From contig CAKKNE010000005.1 in the NCBI GenBank assembly GCA_918797485.1, positions 124,001 to 188,000 on the forward strand: a DNA stretch of 64,000 nt, given 5' to 3'. Position numbers and translations under genes: made by a program. This DNA comes from Pelagomonas calceolata (taxonomy: Eukaryota > Sar > Pelagophyceae > Pelagomonadales > Pelagomonadaceae). Numbering within the stretch: the first letter of the stretch is position 1; every line of letters starts with the position of its first letter. The notes under the pieces were generated by a model. It searched no databases and had not been told where the DNA came from. It saw nothing but the letters and a program-made list of their open reading frames with translations. This document shows positions 20,298 to 28,428 of the stretch, in pieces.

Positions 20298-21431
20298 TTA
20301 CACATCCGAGGCCGTCGGAGCGTCGTCTTCCGCCGGTCGGCTCCTCCTCGCGCGCGCCGGGATCCACCGGCTCGCTCTGATCCACCGTTTCGCCTCGTAG
20401 TCGTAGAAGGCGGGCCGTAGGTCCTGGCGCCAGCGCTCGTCCCACGCGCGCGCCGCCGCCATCGTCGCGTCGAGCGTCCGGAGGCCGAAGCGCGGGCCGG
20501 GCATGCAGACGACAATTAGGTGCGCGAGGTGCGTCGTGATCCGGAACGGCAGGCACCGCTCCTCCGCGTCCGCCCATGCGCTATCGGCGACGAGCGCCGC
20601 GGCGAAGGCGTCGACGTCGAAGCGGCCCTTCGTCGGCAGCCGCAGCGCCACGGCAGACGCGCGCCGGCGGAGCCTCAAGACCACGTCGACGAGGGGAACG
20701 TCGCCGAGCGCGTCGCAGGCCGACCCTTCCGCCTCCACGTAGTCCGGACCTCCCCACGGCACGTCAAGAAAAACGATGTCCTGGCGCAGCGTGTCATAGA
20801 GCGCGTTGTAGTCACCGTGGTGGACCGTCACGTCCGCGCCGCACAGCACAACGTTCTTGCGGAGCGCCGCGCAGCGGCCCGCGTCGAGCTCCACGGCGTC
20901 GACGGCTCTGAAATGCCTCGCCAGGACCACGGCGCACGCGCCGGTGCAGGCGCACGCGTCCGTTATGGCGAGCGTTGCCAGGTCCTCCCCTGCGTAGACG
21001 ACCGCCAGGAAGGACGCCAGCAGCGCCGTGGTGTGCTCATCCATGGCGGAGTACGCGGCTGTCGAGTCGAGTTCGAAGCTTTCCCGCAGGCCGCGGTCAA
21101 GGAACGGGAAGATATTGTCGCGCCGCCCGAGCCCGCGCGACGCGCGCAGCGACACCCCCTTCACGACCGCGCCGTCCAGCGCGGCGACCGCCGCGGCCGC
21201 GCGCGCCTCGTCGCCCGCCGTGATTTTCGCCCAGCCCCGCCACCGCCCCTTGGCCGTCACCGCGAGCACGAGTTTGACCGGAGCGCCCGCGGGCAGCGCC
21301 GCCCGAATCAGAGCCTTCACCTCGCGCGTCGGGAGGTCCGAGAAGAGGAAGCGGTCCGGGGTGGGCGAGGCCGCGACGTGCACGCCGTGTTTTCCTTTTG
21401 GCCTCTTGCCCTCGGCGGCGGCGGTCGGCAT
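20298..21431 (-). CDS. TGS1-like cap guanine-N2 methyltransferase with N-terminal RRM-like domain
   Basis: 377 residues from ATG 21431 (MPTAAAEGKRPKGK). The first third has RRM-like features (FLFSDLPTREVKALI and GWAKI). The second part is a class-I SAM methyltransferase: a Gly/Ala-rich SAM loop (DACACTGACAVVLARHF), an acidic strand end (VDAVELDAGRC), HHGDYN, and the catalytic-type VFLDVPWGGPDYVEAE. The PWGGPDY signature is characteristic of trimethylguanosine synthase 1, which adds methyl groups to N2 of the m7G cap of snRNAs and snoRNAs. The first residue of the usual PPW is Val here. An RRM before the domain is unusual for TGS1, so a related RNA methyltransferase remains possible. Confidence 0.75.
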   Translation of the reverse strand: MPTAAAEGKRPKGKHGVHVAASPTPDRFLFSDLPTREVKALIRAALPAGAPVKLVLAVTAKGRWRGWAKITAGDEARAAAAVAALDGAVVKGVSLRASRGLGRRDNIFPFLDRGLRESFELDSTAAYSAMDEHTTALLASFLAVVYAGEDLATLAITDACACTGACAVVLARHFRAVDAVELDAGRCAALRKNVVLCGADVTVHHGDYNALYDTLRQDIVFLDVPWGGPDYVEAEGSACDALGDVPLVDVVLRLRRRASAVALRLPTKGRFDVDAFAAALVADSAWADAEERCLPFRITTHLAHLIVVCMPGPRFGLRTLDATMAAARAWDERWRQDLRPAFYDYEAKRWIRASRWIPARARRSRPAEDDAPTASDV

Positions 21432-21623
21432 TGTTCCGTCCGCGCTGCTTTTGTCACCAGGTGGCTGCAAGAGAGTGGAGTGCACGCTAGCCAACCGCTG
21501 CAAGAACGTGCACAGCTGGCGTGCAGTCGACCGTATTGAATTATTATGACAGTTGCAACGTTACGAGGTCTTCAACTGGTCAAACAAGGCCTTCAACTGC
21601 TCTCAAAAGAGGAGAGAGCGTGG

Positions 21624-21645
21624 GCTAGCGGTGTAAGACACTAGC
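21624..21645. promoter_or_regulatory. CTAG-hairpin promoter motif, copy 5 (consensus copy)
   Basis: GCTAGCGGTGTAAGACACTAGC, perfect arms. It is 193 bp from the TGS1-like start and 133 bp from ATG 21778. The 65 bp to its right resemble those right of the copy at 25271 (AGTCTGAGGC, CTGATTGC). Confidence 0.7.
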
Positions 21646-21777
21646 AAGTTTTTTTTTGGGAGTCTGAGGCCAAGTAGCGGGCGTGCCTGATTGCTACCAG
21701 TGCGGTCCGTCTTCCACGGCCGCGCGGCCTCGCGAGAGACAAGGTTTGAAAATTTTAGAGTGACCCAGCAATCGATT

Positions 21778-22293
21778 ATGGTGAAGACAGAGGCCACCAG
21801 CAAACGCAAAGCGGAGGACGAGGAGGCCAAGCCGACCCTCGTGAAGGTCGCCGGTTGCCCTTCGACGTCGGTGCTGGGCCTGACGGCGGCGACGGGGTGG
21901 GGAGGCGTCTGCTACGTTCCGTTTTCAACGCCCGCGCACGCGGCCGCGGCGGTCGAGCGCATCAATCGCGAGGTCGCCGGAGCGGTCGCCTCGGTCGTGG
22001 ACGAGGCGCCGCCGGGCGTCGACATGGCCGCGCCGAGCAAAAAGCCCCGCGGCGGGCCGGCCTCACTTCTCCTCAAAGGCATCCCGTCGTCCTGGGATTG
22101 GAAGTACGTGAAGGACCTCTGCCACAACAAGGACCCCACCGTCTATCTCCCCGGACGGACGCCGGCGCCGCGGCGCGGGCGCGTCACTGTAGAATTCGCC
22201 ACGATCGAGCAAGCGGAAGCCGCGGCGGCCCGGATCAATGGCGATCTTCCCTCCGTCGTCCCGACCGCCGGCATCACTGCAGAGATTGTGTAA
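21778..22293 (+). CDS. RRM-like RNA-binding protein
   Basis: 171 residues from ATG 21778 (MVKTEATSKRKAEDEE). Two RRM-like halves are visible: a first with GGVCYVPFSTPAHAAAAVERI, and a second beginning SLLLKGIPSSWDWKYVKDL and ending RVTVEFATIEQAEAAAARI, which is the RNP1-like strand followed by the second helix. A basic linker (APSKKPRGG) joins them. RRMs bind single-stranded RNA; the target is unknown. The start is the ATG after the CTAG-hairpin promoter motif; an earlier alternative start lacks homology. Confidence 0.65.
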   Translation: MVKTEATSKRKAEDEEAKPTLVKVAGCPSTSVLGLTAATGWGGVCYVPFSTPAHAAAAVERINREVAGAVASVVDEAPPGVDMAAPSKKPRGGPASLLLKGIPSSWDWKYVKDLCHNKDPTVYLPGRTPAPRRGRVTVEFATIEQAEAAAARINGDLPSVVPTAGITAEIV

Positions 22294-22439
22294 GAAGAGT
22301 AGTGACTGGTTTGCGCGCCGCGCCTTGCGGGTTTTCTTCCCGCCCTCACCAGCGCGCCCAGCCGTGGGCCGCCGCGAGACATGGATCTTCGGAACCCTCG
22401 AAAGGATCCTTTGCCTTTGCTCGAGAGTTAATTCTCATC

Positions 22440-22598
22440 ATGGCCGCCAGCGCCGGCGCTGAGCCTACGGCGCTGAGCCTATTCACGAGCGACGCGCGGG
22501 CAGATTCAGGACGCCCGACGCCCGTCCTGACGCCCGTCGACGCGTGCAACAATTTAAAGCGAGCGCTCGGGGGCTGCCCCTCACAAACCCATCGGTAG
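22440..22598 (+). other. Short in-frame open stretch upstream of the Arg-rich ankyrin-like gene
   Basis: ATG 22440 opens 52 codons (MAASAGAEPTALSLF) ending in TAG 22596-22598. The same frame continues without another stop into the gene at 22638. It may be an upstream ORF, an N-terminus joined by an unseen splice, or a stop introduced by a sequence error. The TAG sits inside a local repeat of GCTGCCCCTCACA. Confidence 0.45.
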
Positions 22599-22637
22599 CT
22601 GCCCCAGTTGCTGCCCCTCACACACGGCAACAACCCG

Positions 22638-23570
22638 ATGGAGTGGCTCCTCTGCAACTGCGGGCTCCCCGCGGGCCTGGAGCCCGGCGCCACGGATTCG
22701 GCGCCGGAGGAGTTCGACGAGGGCCTTGAAGAGGAACGGCAAGACCGGCGCGATCGGCGCAGTAGGCGCGGCGACGGCACTGACCGCGCCGAGCGCCGCG
22801 AGCGGCGCAGGCGGCGCGAGGGCGACCGGCGCGACGGCGTGAAGCGCGACGGGAGCAGGCGCGGCGGCGACCTGCGCGACGGCGACAAGCGCGACAAGCC
22901 GCGCCGGCGCCCCTCGAAGGAGCTCGAGAAGAGCGTGTCCTTCGAGGACGAGTCGCCCGTCGGCGTCGAGGCGCTGAACCTGCAGGACCGACACGCCGCA
23001 AAAATGACGGCCTCGAGTCCTCGCGCGAGGGAACGATGGATCACCGGGAGCTGGACGGCCACAGAAACAATCAAGGGGCCCTCTCCTTTATTGGTGGAGA
23101 CGCCGCAGGCGCAACCTTCGATGAAGCCGTCCGTGAGCGACGCGATGCGCAAAAAGAAGTCGGCCCTGATGCGAGGCAATCAAAACTTCGGGCCCATAGC
23201 GCCGCCGCCGCGCTACGGCGAGCCGCCGATGTGGCAGGCGACGGCCGTCGCGGCGCCGCTGACGATCGACGGCGCGCGCAACTTCCGGGAACTTTTGCGT
23301 ACGATGCGCGTCGACGATTTGCTGCGCATGGACTCGTACCGGAACTCGGCGCTGGCTTATTTCGCCTCGCGGGACTGCGTGAAAGGATGCAATCTGGTTT
23401 TGAGGTTCGCGGACGAAAAAACTCGCGTGCTGCTCGCGGCGCGGCCGAATCTATACGGGCTCACGGCGCTCGACTACGCGCGGCACCATCACCGTCGAGG
23501 TTCGTCGATCATGGCCGTCTTCCGCCACTACGGCGTCGAGCGCTGCGTCTACAAGCGCGAGGAGAACTAA
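22638..23570 (+). CDS. Arg/Asp-rich protein with C-terminal ankyrin-like unit
   Basis: 310 residues from ATG 22638 (MEWLLCNCG). A charged region of alternating Arg and Asp/Glu (about 35-95, units like GDRRDG and RRERRRRRE) resembles RD/RE-rich nuclear proteins. The C-terminal 110 residues include DDLLRMDSYRNSALAYFA and LLAARPNLYGLTALDYAR, an ankyrin-like helix pair. The same frame is open upstream to ATG 22440 except for one TAG. Function unknown; nuclear localisation is inferred from the charge pattern. Confidence 0.6.
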   Translation: MEWLLCNCGLPAGLEPGATDSAPEEFDEGLEEERQDRRDRRSRRGDGTDRAERRERRRRREGDRRDGVKRDGSRRGGDLRDGDKRDKPRRRPSKELEKSVSFEDESPVGVEALNLQDRHAAKMTASSPRARERWITGSWTATETIKGPSPLLVETPQAQPSMKPSVSDAMRKKKSALMRGNQNFGPIAPPPRYGEPPMWQATAVAAPLTIDGARNFRELLRTMRVDDLLRMDSYRNSALAYFASRDCVKGCNLVLRFADEKTRVLLAARPNLYGLTALDYARHHHRRGSSIMAVFRHYGVERCVYKREEN

Positions 23571-24007
23571 CTTTGACTGTTATCATAAAAGTCGTCGGGC
23601 ACGCCGCCCGTCACGCGGCTCACGAGCGCCGCCCAGCCCCCCAGCAGGCACAGCGCCGACACGGCCAGGCCCGGCGCCTGGGTGGCGAGGAACTCCTGGA
23701 CCCAGGCCACGGTCCCGAAGCCGAGCAAACCGACGGCCACGGCGCCGCGCAGCAAATCCTGCGTGTTGTCCCGGGGCGCGACGCTCTCCTCCGCGGCTTG
23801 GTTCACGTCGACCATCTTGCGCTGCGTTTTCCTCCGTCGTGCGACCGGTCGCGGCGCCGGCCGCGGCGCCGGCGTCGGGCCGCCGTAGGGGTTCGGGTCG
23901 GGCCGCATGACGCTGCTGGTGCCGACGACGTCGGGCGGGTGGAAGGCCGATGCGGTGGTGGCGCAGAGCGCGGCCGCGGCCGCGGCTTTCGTTGGGGATC
24001 TCACCAT
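23567..24007 (-). CDS. Plastid-targeted small membrane protein (ASAF leader)
   Basis: 146 residues from ATG 24007 (MVRSPTKAAAAAALC). The leader ends in TTASAFHPPD: a signal peptide followed by the ASAF-type cleavage site, with Phe at +1, known for complex red plastids of heterokonts. The mature part has a basic segment (ARRRKTQRK), a hydrophilic helix and two hydrophobic spans (LLRGAVAVGLLGFGTVAW and AVSALCLLGGWAAL). The 3' end overlaps the preceding plus-strand gene by four bases (tail to tail). A thylakoid or envelope membrane protein is inferred; the family is not recognised. Confidence 0.7.
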   Translation of the reverse strand: MVRSPTKAAAAAALCATTASAFHPPDVVGTSSVMRPDPNPYGGPTPAPRPAPRPVARRRKTQRKMVDVNQAAEESVAPRDNTQDLLRGAVAVGLLGFGTVAWVQEFLATQAPGLAVSALCLLGGWAALVSRVTGGVPDDFYDNSQS

Positions 24008-24305
24008 CTTTGAGGGTAGCCGAGTTTTTTGCGAGTTTTGTAGCTTGCGTGTCCTGTACTGCGGCGAGATTGCTCGCGCAGTTGGTATTTTGCGCTGTCT
24101 TGCCTTGTCTAGGCCGCGTGGCACTTTGTGTGTCGCTCAGGCCAAGATATTGCCACTACACGCTGTTTCAACGAGCGCGCGTCAATTCAGACTATGGCAC
24201 CGGTCGCTGTGAGGCTGTGGACGCTGTGCCTAAGGTCAGCGGGCCCTGGAAGCTGAGTACGGAGCGAGATAAGCCCGAGCAACGTGAAAGCTCAAGTTTG
24301 CGGAT

Positions 24306-24325
24306 TTCTAGCGGGATTATCTAGC
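24306..24325. promoter_or_regulatory. Degenerate CTAG-hairpin promoter motif
   Basis: TCTAGCGGGATTATCTAGCG: left arm and right CTAGC present, centre shortened. It lies about 300 bp upstream of the plastid protein start at 24007, in an otherwise featureless 409-bp intergenic region. Confidence 0.4.
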
Positions 24326-24416
24326 GTATCCGAGAGTAGATCGGGAGGCCTGGGCTGACGCCGTCACCCCCGACGCCATCGCCGCATGTCACATCAAAAG
24401 AAAATACACAACCTCA

Positions 24417-25106
24417 CTACGTTACCTTCGGCGCGCAGCTCCCGCGCCCGACGCCCGCCCAGTCCGCCGCCCGATACATGTTGAAGCCCGGCGGGAGCGC
24501 CTCGCTTGCAGAAGGCGCGCCCGCGAGCCACTCGTCCACAATCTCGGCATAAACGTCGTCGCGGCCGTCGTTCACGGTACCCTCGACGAAGTAGCAGCCC
24601 ACCAGATCCACTTTTGCTGGAGAGAACTTGCGGTAGTACTTTAGTTTTTTGTAGATGGGTTTAGGTAACCGTCCCAGTTTCTCCCTAAATAAAGTCTCGA
24701 CGTTGTAGCCTCGTAAAGTAGGTGTATCATCATGAGGTATCTTCCACACGTCCTCCAGCGCATAACGGACCCACACCAAGCCCCACCAGATCGCTCTTGG
24801 TATTTTTTGCTCCGTTTCGCCGGGCCACCGCGTCCCGCGCGAACCGTAGTCATAGATGCGGCACTCGGCGCCCGTCGCCAAATGAAACAATAAGTTGTGG
24901 TCCAGGTCCTGCAGGACGCCATAAAAATCGTTCGCTTCACATCTGGATGATTGGATTCTACAGATGTTCGTGGCGTGGTCCAGCACGGGCAGCGCCTCGA
25001 TGCCATTGGTGAGGTTGATGAAATTGAGGCGTCGTTTCGCCGGCGGCGCGAGGGGCGCTACGCTCGTGGCGAGCAGTGCGACTGCGATGATGCGGCGGCG
25101 GCGCAT
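24417..25106 (-). CDS. Conserved-looking plastid protein of unknown function
   Basis: 229 residues from ATG 25106 (MRRRRIIAVALLATS). The hydrophobic leader followed by VAPLAPPAKRR looks like a heterokont bipartite plastid leader. The mature part begins NFINLTNGIEALP and carries well-formed globular sequence (DFYGVLQDLDHNLLFHLATG, WWGLVWVRYALEDVW, GCYFVEGTV). It resembles uncharacterised algal and plant chloroplast proteins with the block F-x-N-L-T-N-G-I-E-A-L, but no activity is known to me. A longer in-frame extension to 25253 is rejected as it precedes the leader. Confidence 0.68.
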   Translation of the reverse strand: MRRRRIIAVALLATSVAPLAPPAKRRLNFINLTNGIEALPVLDHATNICRIQSSRCEANDFYGVLQDLDHNLLFHLATGAECRIYDYGSRGTRWPGETEQKIPRAIWWGLVWVRYALEDVWKIPHDDTPTLRGYNVETLFREKLGRLPKPIYKKLKYYRKFSPAKVDLVGCYFVEGTVNDGRDDVYAEIVDEWLAGAPSASEALPPGFNMYRAADWAGVGRGSCAPKVT

Positions 25107-25270
25107 GGCTGTGATTGAGCTGCGGAGTGCAGCACTGCTCAGTGTGCGAGGGCTGTCACTGCAGCAACCTAGCGCAGCGTGTCGCAGCAAGACAGTGGCT
25201 CTCCTGGACTGTAAAAGAGATGGCAAACGGCCGAATTTGGCGCGTTCTCGCATCGGGGCCGTAGCACCGA

Positions 25271-25294
25271 GCTAGCGGGTTGTAAGACACTAGC
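25271..25294. promoter_or_regulatory. CTAG-hairpin promoter motif, copy 6 (consensus copy)
   Basis: GCTAGCGGGT followed by TGTAAGACACTAGC, perfect arms. It is 164 bp from the plastid-protein start and 240 bp from the YnfA-family start. Its right flank is similar to that of the 21624 copy. Confidence 0.7.
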
Positions 25295-25534
25295 AGCAGC
25301 GTTTTTGCAAGTCTGAGGCTGGCTGGCTGATTGCCACCGTCACTGCAGCTTATCAAGGACTTGGATTTGATCATTGGACGTCGCGTTCTGGCCTAGACGC
25401 AAGCCTTTCGCGCGAGACAACACCATCTACCCCACGCGCTCTGCACGCTCTCCCAGCCGCACGCCTGCATGAGCCTCCTGCGCTTTCACACCTCATCCCT
25501 AAGCGACACCACTGTCGCCGCGCCCGCGAAAAAG

Positions 25535-25949
25535 ATGGATCCGGCAACAAAATACGTTTTGATCGTCGCCCTCTTCCTCGCGGCCGGCGTCCTCGAAATC
25601 GGCGCCCGCCCGCGCGGAAATCAAAATCCACGACGCCATCGACGCGACTGATGGATTTGCAGGTGGCGGTTGGATGTGGTGGCAGGCCCTGCGGGAGGGC
25701 AAGCCGTGGTGGTACGCGGTCATCGGGAGCGCGATGCTCTGCCTCTACGGCGTCGTGCCGACGTTCCAGCCGCAGACGGCCGGCACGGAGGACTTCGGAC
25801 GCGTCTACGCGGCCTACGGCTGCTGGTTCATTTTGCTGTCGCTGGCCTGGGGCTGGGCCGTCGACGGCAACCGGCCCGACGCCGGCGACGGCATCGGGGC
25901 AGGGTTAGCAGCTGTCGGCGCGGTCGTCATCACGTTCTATCCACGCTAG
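25535..25949 (+). CDS. YnfA/UPF0060-family small membrane protein
   Basis: 117 residues once the exons 25535-25601 and 25663-25949 are joined. Four membrane spans are expected. Family landmarks: [21 protein letters not shown] spread over the junction, YGVVPTF, and the highly typical GRVYAAYG followed by a W-rich span and VDG-x-RPDAGD. The family is common in bacteria (about 108 residues) and is sometimes linked to small-multidrug-resistance-like transporters; its function is not established. The intron uses GC instead of GT as donor (GCGCCCGCC...TTTGCAG) and holds an introner-like core CGACGCCATCGACGCGAC. Presence in an algal nuclear genome suggests old bacterial transfer. Confidence 0.82.
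25602..25662 (+). other. GC-AG introner-like intron in the YnfA-family gene
   Basis: 61 nt. No GT occurs in the stretch, so a GC donor is needed to join LEIG to GGWMWW. The end CTGATGGATTTGCAG resembles CTGGTTGATTTCCACAG of the introns at 33355 and 33591. Confidence 0.7.
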
Positions 25950-25983
25950 TAACTACAAGAAACCATATTATGAGCTAGCCAAA

Positions 25984-26033
25984 GCAGCAGTCGGGCCCCA
26001 CACCCTTAAGTGAGAGACCGTCACGGGAGCCGC
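25984..26033 (-). promoter_or_regulatory. Candidate SECIS element
   Basis: Begins at the last base of the stop codon of the FrnE-like gene. On the minus strand it folds as: GCGGC paired with GCTGC; internal loop; TGAC opposite CGAC (the non-canonical TGA/GA core); GG paired with CC; TCTCTCAC paired with GTGTGGGG (one mismatch, G-T pairs allowed); apical loop TTAAGG containing AA. The TGA to AA distance is 13 nt, as expected for eukaryotic SECIS. Drawn by eye, not computed. Confidence 0.5.
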
Positions 26034-27028
26034 TAGGGCCATTTTGATGAGTCCATGCCCGACGGCTCGACGACGCGGAAGTTCGTGCCCGTCGCGAGGA
26101 GCTCCGCTAAAACGGCGCCGACGACGGCGTAGGGCTGCGCGCCCTCCAGGGGAAATTTTTCGTCGAGCACGACGACGGGCGACGCAACTACCCCTCTTGT
26201 AAGACATTCGCCCAATCGTAACGCGACGTCCGACCCTCCGCGAGGGGACACGAGGAAGCGCGCCATGTCGTCGTCCCTTTCACTTTTAGCTAAACCAGCC
26301 GCGAAGGCGCAGTCGTTGAGCACGGCAAGATCAGATAACGGCTGGCCCTTGGCGTGGCAGGCCTCGAGGAGCGCTTCCAGCACGTCCAACGACTTACCTG
26401 ACTTCTCGGCGAACCAGAGTAGCCGTTGGGCGTCGAAGGGGTTGCCCACTTTCCCGTCCCGCGTCAACGTCAAGCCTTCCTCGGCGTAGACCTCCTGCAG
26501 CCGAGCCCAGACATCATCCCCTTTCGTGCCGTGCGCTCTGGAAATTTCGTCGTAGGCCGCCCTCCGGTCGTGAGCGTCCTCTCCTCGTTTGAAGTGCATA
26601 TACGCCTGCATCGGGAAGATTGATACGTCGAATCGGTCCGCGGCGCCCATGGCGGCGATGGCCTTCCGGAGGCGCTTCAAACAGGGCCAGGTCCAGAGTC
26701 AGTTCGGGTCGCACAATAATTCAATGGAGTACTTGGCCTTGAGGGGCGCGAGCTCGGGCGCGACGGCGGGCGTCGGGGCGTCGCGCACCGTCGGCAGCTC
26801 CCTCGGCGGTGCTGCCGGCTCGGTCGGGGCCCGGCGCCCTTTGCTGGCGCTTCTTGGCCTGGGGACCACCTTGCTGGCGCTGCTCGGCGCCTCGGGGAGC
26901 TTGCGGACCACCTTCGGCAACGAGGGGTGCCGCCGTTCGTTGCCGATGGTGAGCTTCGCCAGGGGGTCGTCGTCGTCGTCGTCGAAGGCGGCCCACTTGG
27001 CGTAGTCCGTGCCGCCGCGGCGGGCCAT
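26033..27028 (-). CDS. FrnE/DsbA-like thioredoxin-fold oxidoreductase, candidate selenoprotein
   Basis: 331 residues if the in-frame TGA at 26699-26701 is read as selenocysteine (residue 110). The first 95 residues are a disordered leader (acidic DDDDDDP, then Pro-rich). The domain follows: KYSIELLCDPN-U-LWTWPC, aligning without gaps to the FrnE block D-x-x-CPWC-x-x-x-K/R-R, so U takes the first active-site Cys and Thr the second (U-x-W-T). Downstream family blocks are intact: GNPFDAQRLLWFAEKSG, FAAGLAKSE, SPVVVLDEKFPLEGAQP. Such proteins are DsbA-fold disulfide oxidoreductases or isomerases. The frame is the same on both sides of the TGA, no intron could remove it, and a SECIS-like hairpin follows the stop. 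A sequencing error or a real nonsense mutation is the alternative. Confidence 0.78.
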
Positions 27029-27186
27029 TCTGTGTTACTGTCCTATTGTGCTCTTTTTTGAGCTGCCCTGGGGCGACGCGTCGATGGCGTGCCCCTGACT
27101 GTGCGTGGGCTGCCCTACGCCAGTCCTCGCGGGAATAGGGCAACCATTTGGCCCCCAACCAGGCCAACGCCGGAACAAGACGATTC

Positions 27187-27209
27187 GCTAGTATCTTAAT
27201 GCCGCTAGC
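27187..27209. promoter_or_regulatory. CTAG-hairpin promoter motif, copy 7
   Basis: Minus-strand reading GCTAGCGGCATTAAGATACTAGC, perfect arms. It is 158 bp from the FrnE-like start and 199 bp from the TLDc start. Confidence 0.65.
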
Positions 27210-27408
27210 TAACACTGCGAAAAAAGCGTAGCGGTCCGACCGCGGCAACCACGGGCCGCTGAGACGCATTGGTCGCTGCAGAGGAGCCCACTGCTCTGCT
27301 TGAGCGCACGGTGTGTCAAACCGGCAGTCCCGAGGCGCCACCGAGCTACAGAGAGCAGAGGCCCTGACAACTCATCGAAGCCGCGGGACGCCGCGCCACA
27401 AGGAAAAC

Positions 27409-28269
27409 ATGGACGCGACGACGCAGCAGCCGACGGACTCGTCGCCGCCGCCGCCCCCACCTCCGAAAAAGTCCTCGCACCCTTCATTGTCCGACCTAGC
27501 TTCATCAATAGCGTCGAAGCTGTCGCTTTCCTCCTCGAAGCCGCCGCCGCCGCCGCCGCCGCGGCCCCCACGAAGCCCGCCCATGAAGCGGCCGCCCGAA
27601 TCGCCTGTAGCTAGACTCCTGGCAAAGTCCCACATCCTCGACGACGCACTCGCGGCGGCCCTATCGAACAAGCTCCCGGACACGCTGAAAGGCTACAACC
27701 TCAAACTACTGTACAGTCTCCAGCAGCACGGCGCGGACCCCGGGACCTTCTACGCCCGATGTCAATTCGACCACCGGACACTCATAGCGATACAAACGAC
27801 GCGAGGCGAAGTGTTTGGCGGCTACATGACCATGCCCTGGCGGCCGTCGGAAGAGTATTACGGGACTGGGCAGTCATTCTTGTGGCGAAAAACGAACAAA
27901 TGCGACATCAAGAGGCCTGGATCTCTCTTGAGAGGCTTCTCGTCGTCCCCGCGCCAGAAACGTATCACGAATGTGGAAGTGTACGGCTGGACGGGCAATA
28001 ATTCCTACTTCGCGCTCTGCTCCGATAGAAGTGTCGCGATGGGCGGCGGCGGGTCGTTCGGGTTTCTGGTGGAGGAGGATTTTTCAAGAGGCACGTCGGG
28101 CACGTCGGAAACATACAACAACCCGCAACTCTCGTCAGCACCGGATTTCGAGGTCGTGAACTTCGAGTGCTGGGGGTTTACGACGTGTGCGACCGTCGAG
28201 GAGTTGTCGCGGGAGTCGCCTCTGCGCGCTCGGCCCGTCGTCAAGGCCCAGGCGCAGCTGCGGCGGTGA
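27409..28269 (+). CDS. TLDc-domain protein (OXR1/NCOA7/TBC1D24 family)
   Basis: 286 residues from ATG 27409 (MDATTQQPTD). A Pro-rich, disordered N-terminus with poly-Pro runs is followed by a full TLDc domain (about 85-280): LYSLQQHGADPGTFYARC, TRGEVFGGYMTMPW, YGTGQSFLW, YGWTGNNSYFALCSDRSVAMGGGGSFGF, and the end FEVVNFECWGF. TLDc proteins protect against oxidative stress and several bind and regulate the vacuolar H+-ATPase. The poly-Pro region could bind WW or SH3-like partners. The neighbour across the shared promoter is the redox selenoprotein candidate, which fits a common stress role (inference). Confidence 0.9.
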   Translation: MDATTQQPTDSSPPPPPPPKKSSHPSLSDLASSIASKLSLSSSKPPPPPPPRPPRSPPMKRPPESPVARLLAKSHILDDALAAALSNKLPDTLKGYNLKLLYSLQQHGADPGTFYARCQFDHRTLIAIQTTRGEVFGGYMTMPWRPSEEYYGTGQSFLWRKTNKCDIKRPGSLLRGFSSSPRQKRITNVEVYGWTGNNSYFALCSDRSVAMGGGGSFGFLVEEDFSRGTSGTSETYNNPQLSSAPDFEVVNFECWGFTTCATVEELSRESPLRARPVVKAQAQLRR

Positions 28270-28428
28270 CGGCGTCGACCTCCGCGCCGTCGACGCGACG
28301 TCTGTTGTCGCCGCGCACGACCACGGACGCGCCGCCGGTGCCGCGACACGTGCCGCGTCGATGGCGTGGGGCGCGAAATGTTAACTAGTCTTGTTGTTAC
28401 GAAAAAAACGGCGAGCGAGCGATCGTGG

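Noticed and set aside
26699-26701. TGA in the FrnE-like gene read as an intron boundary
   Set aside because: The only GT-AG pair around it would be 40 nt and would shift the frame; both sides are already in one frame.
28270-28428. Introner-like words GACGGCGTCGACC after the TLDc gene
   Set aside because: Similar in composition only; no head or tail words and no exon to join.
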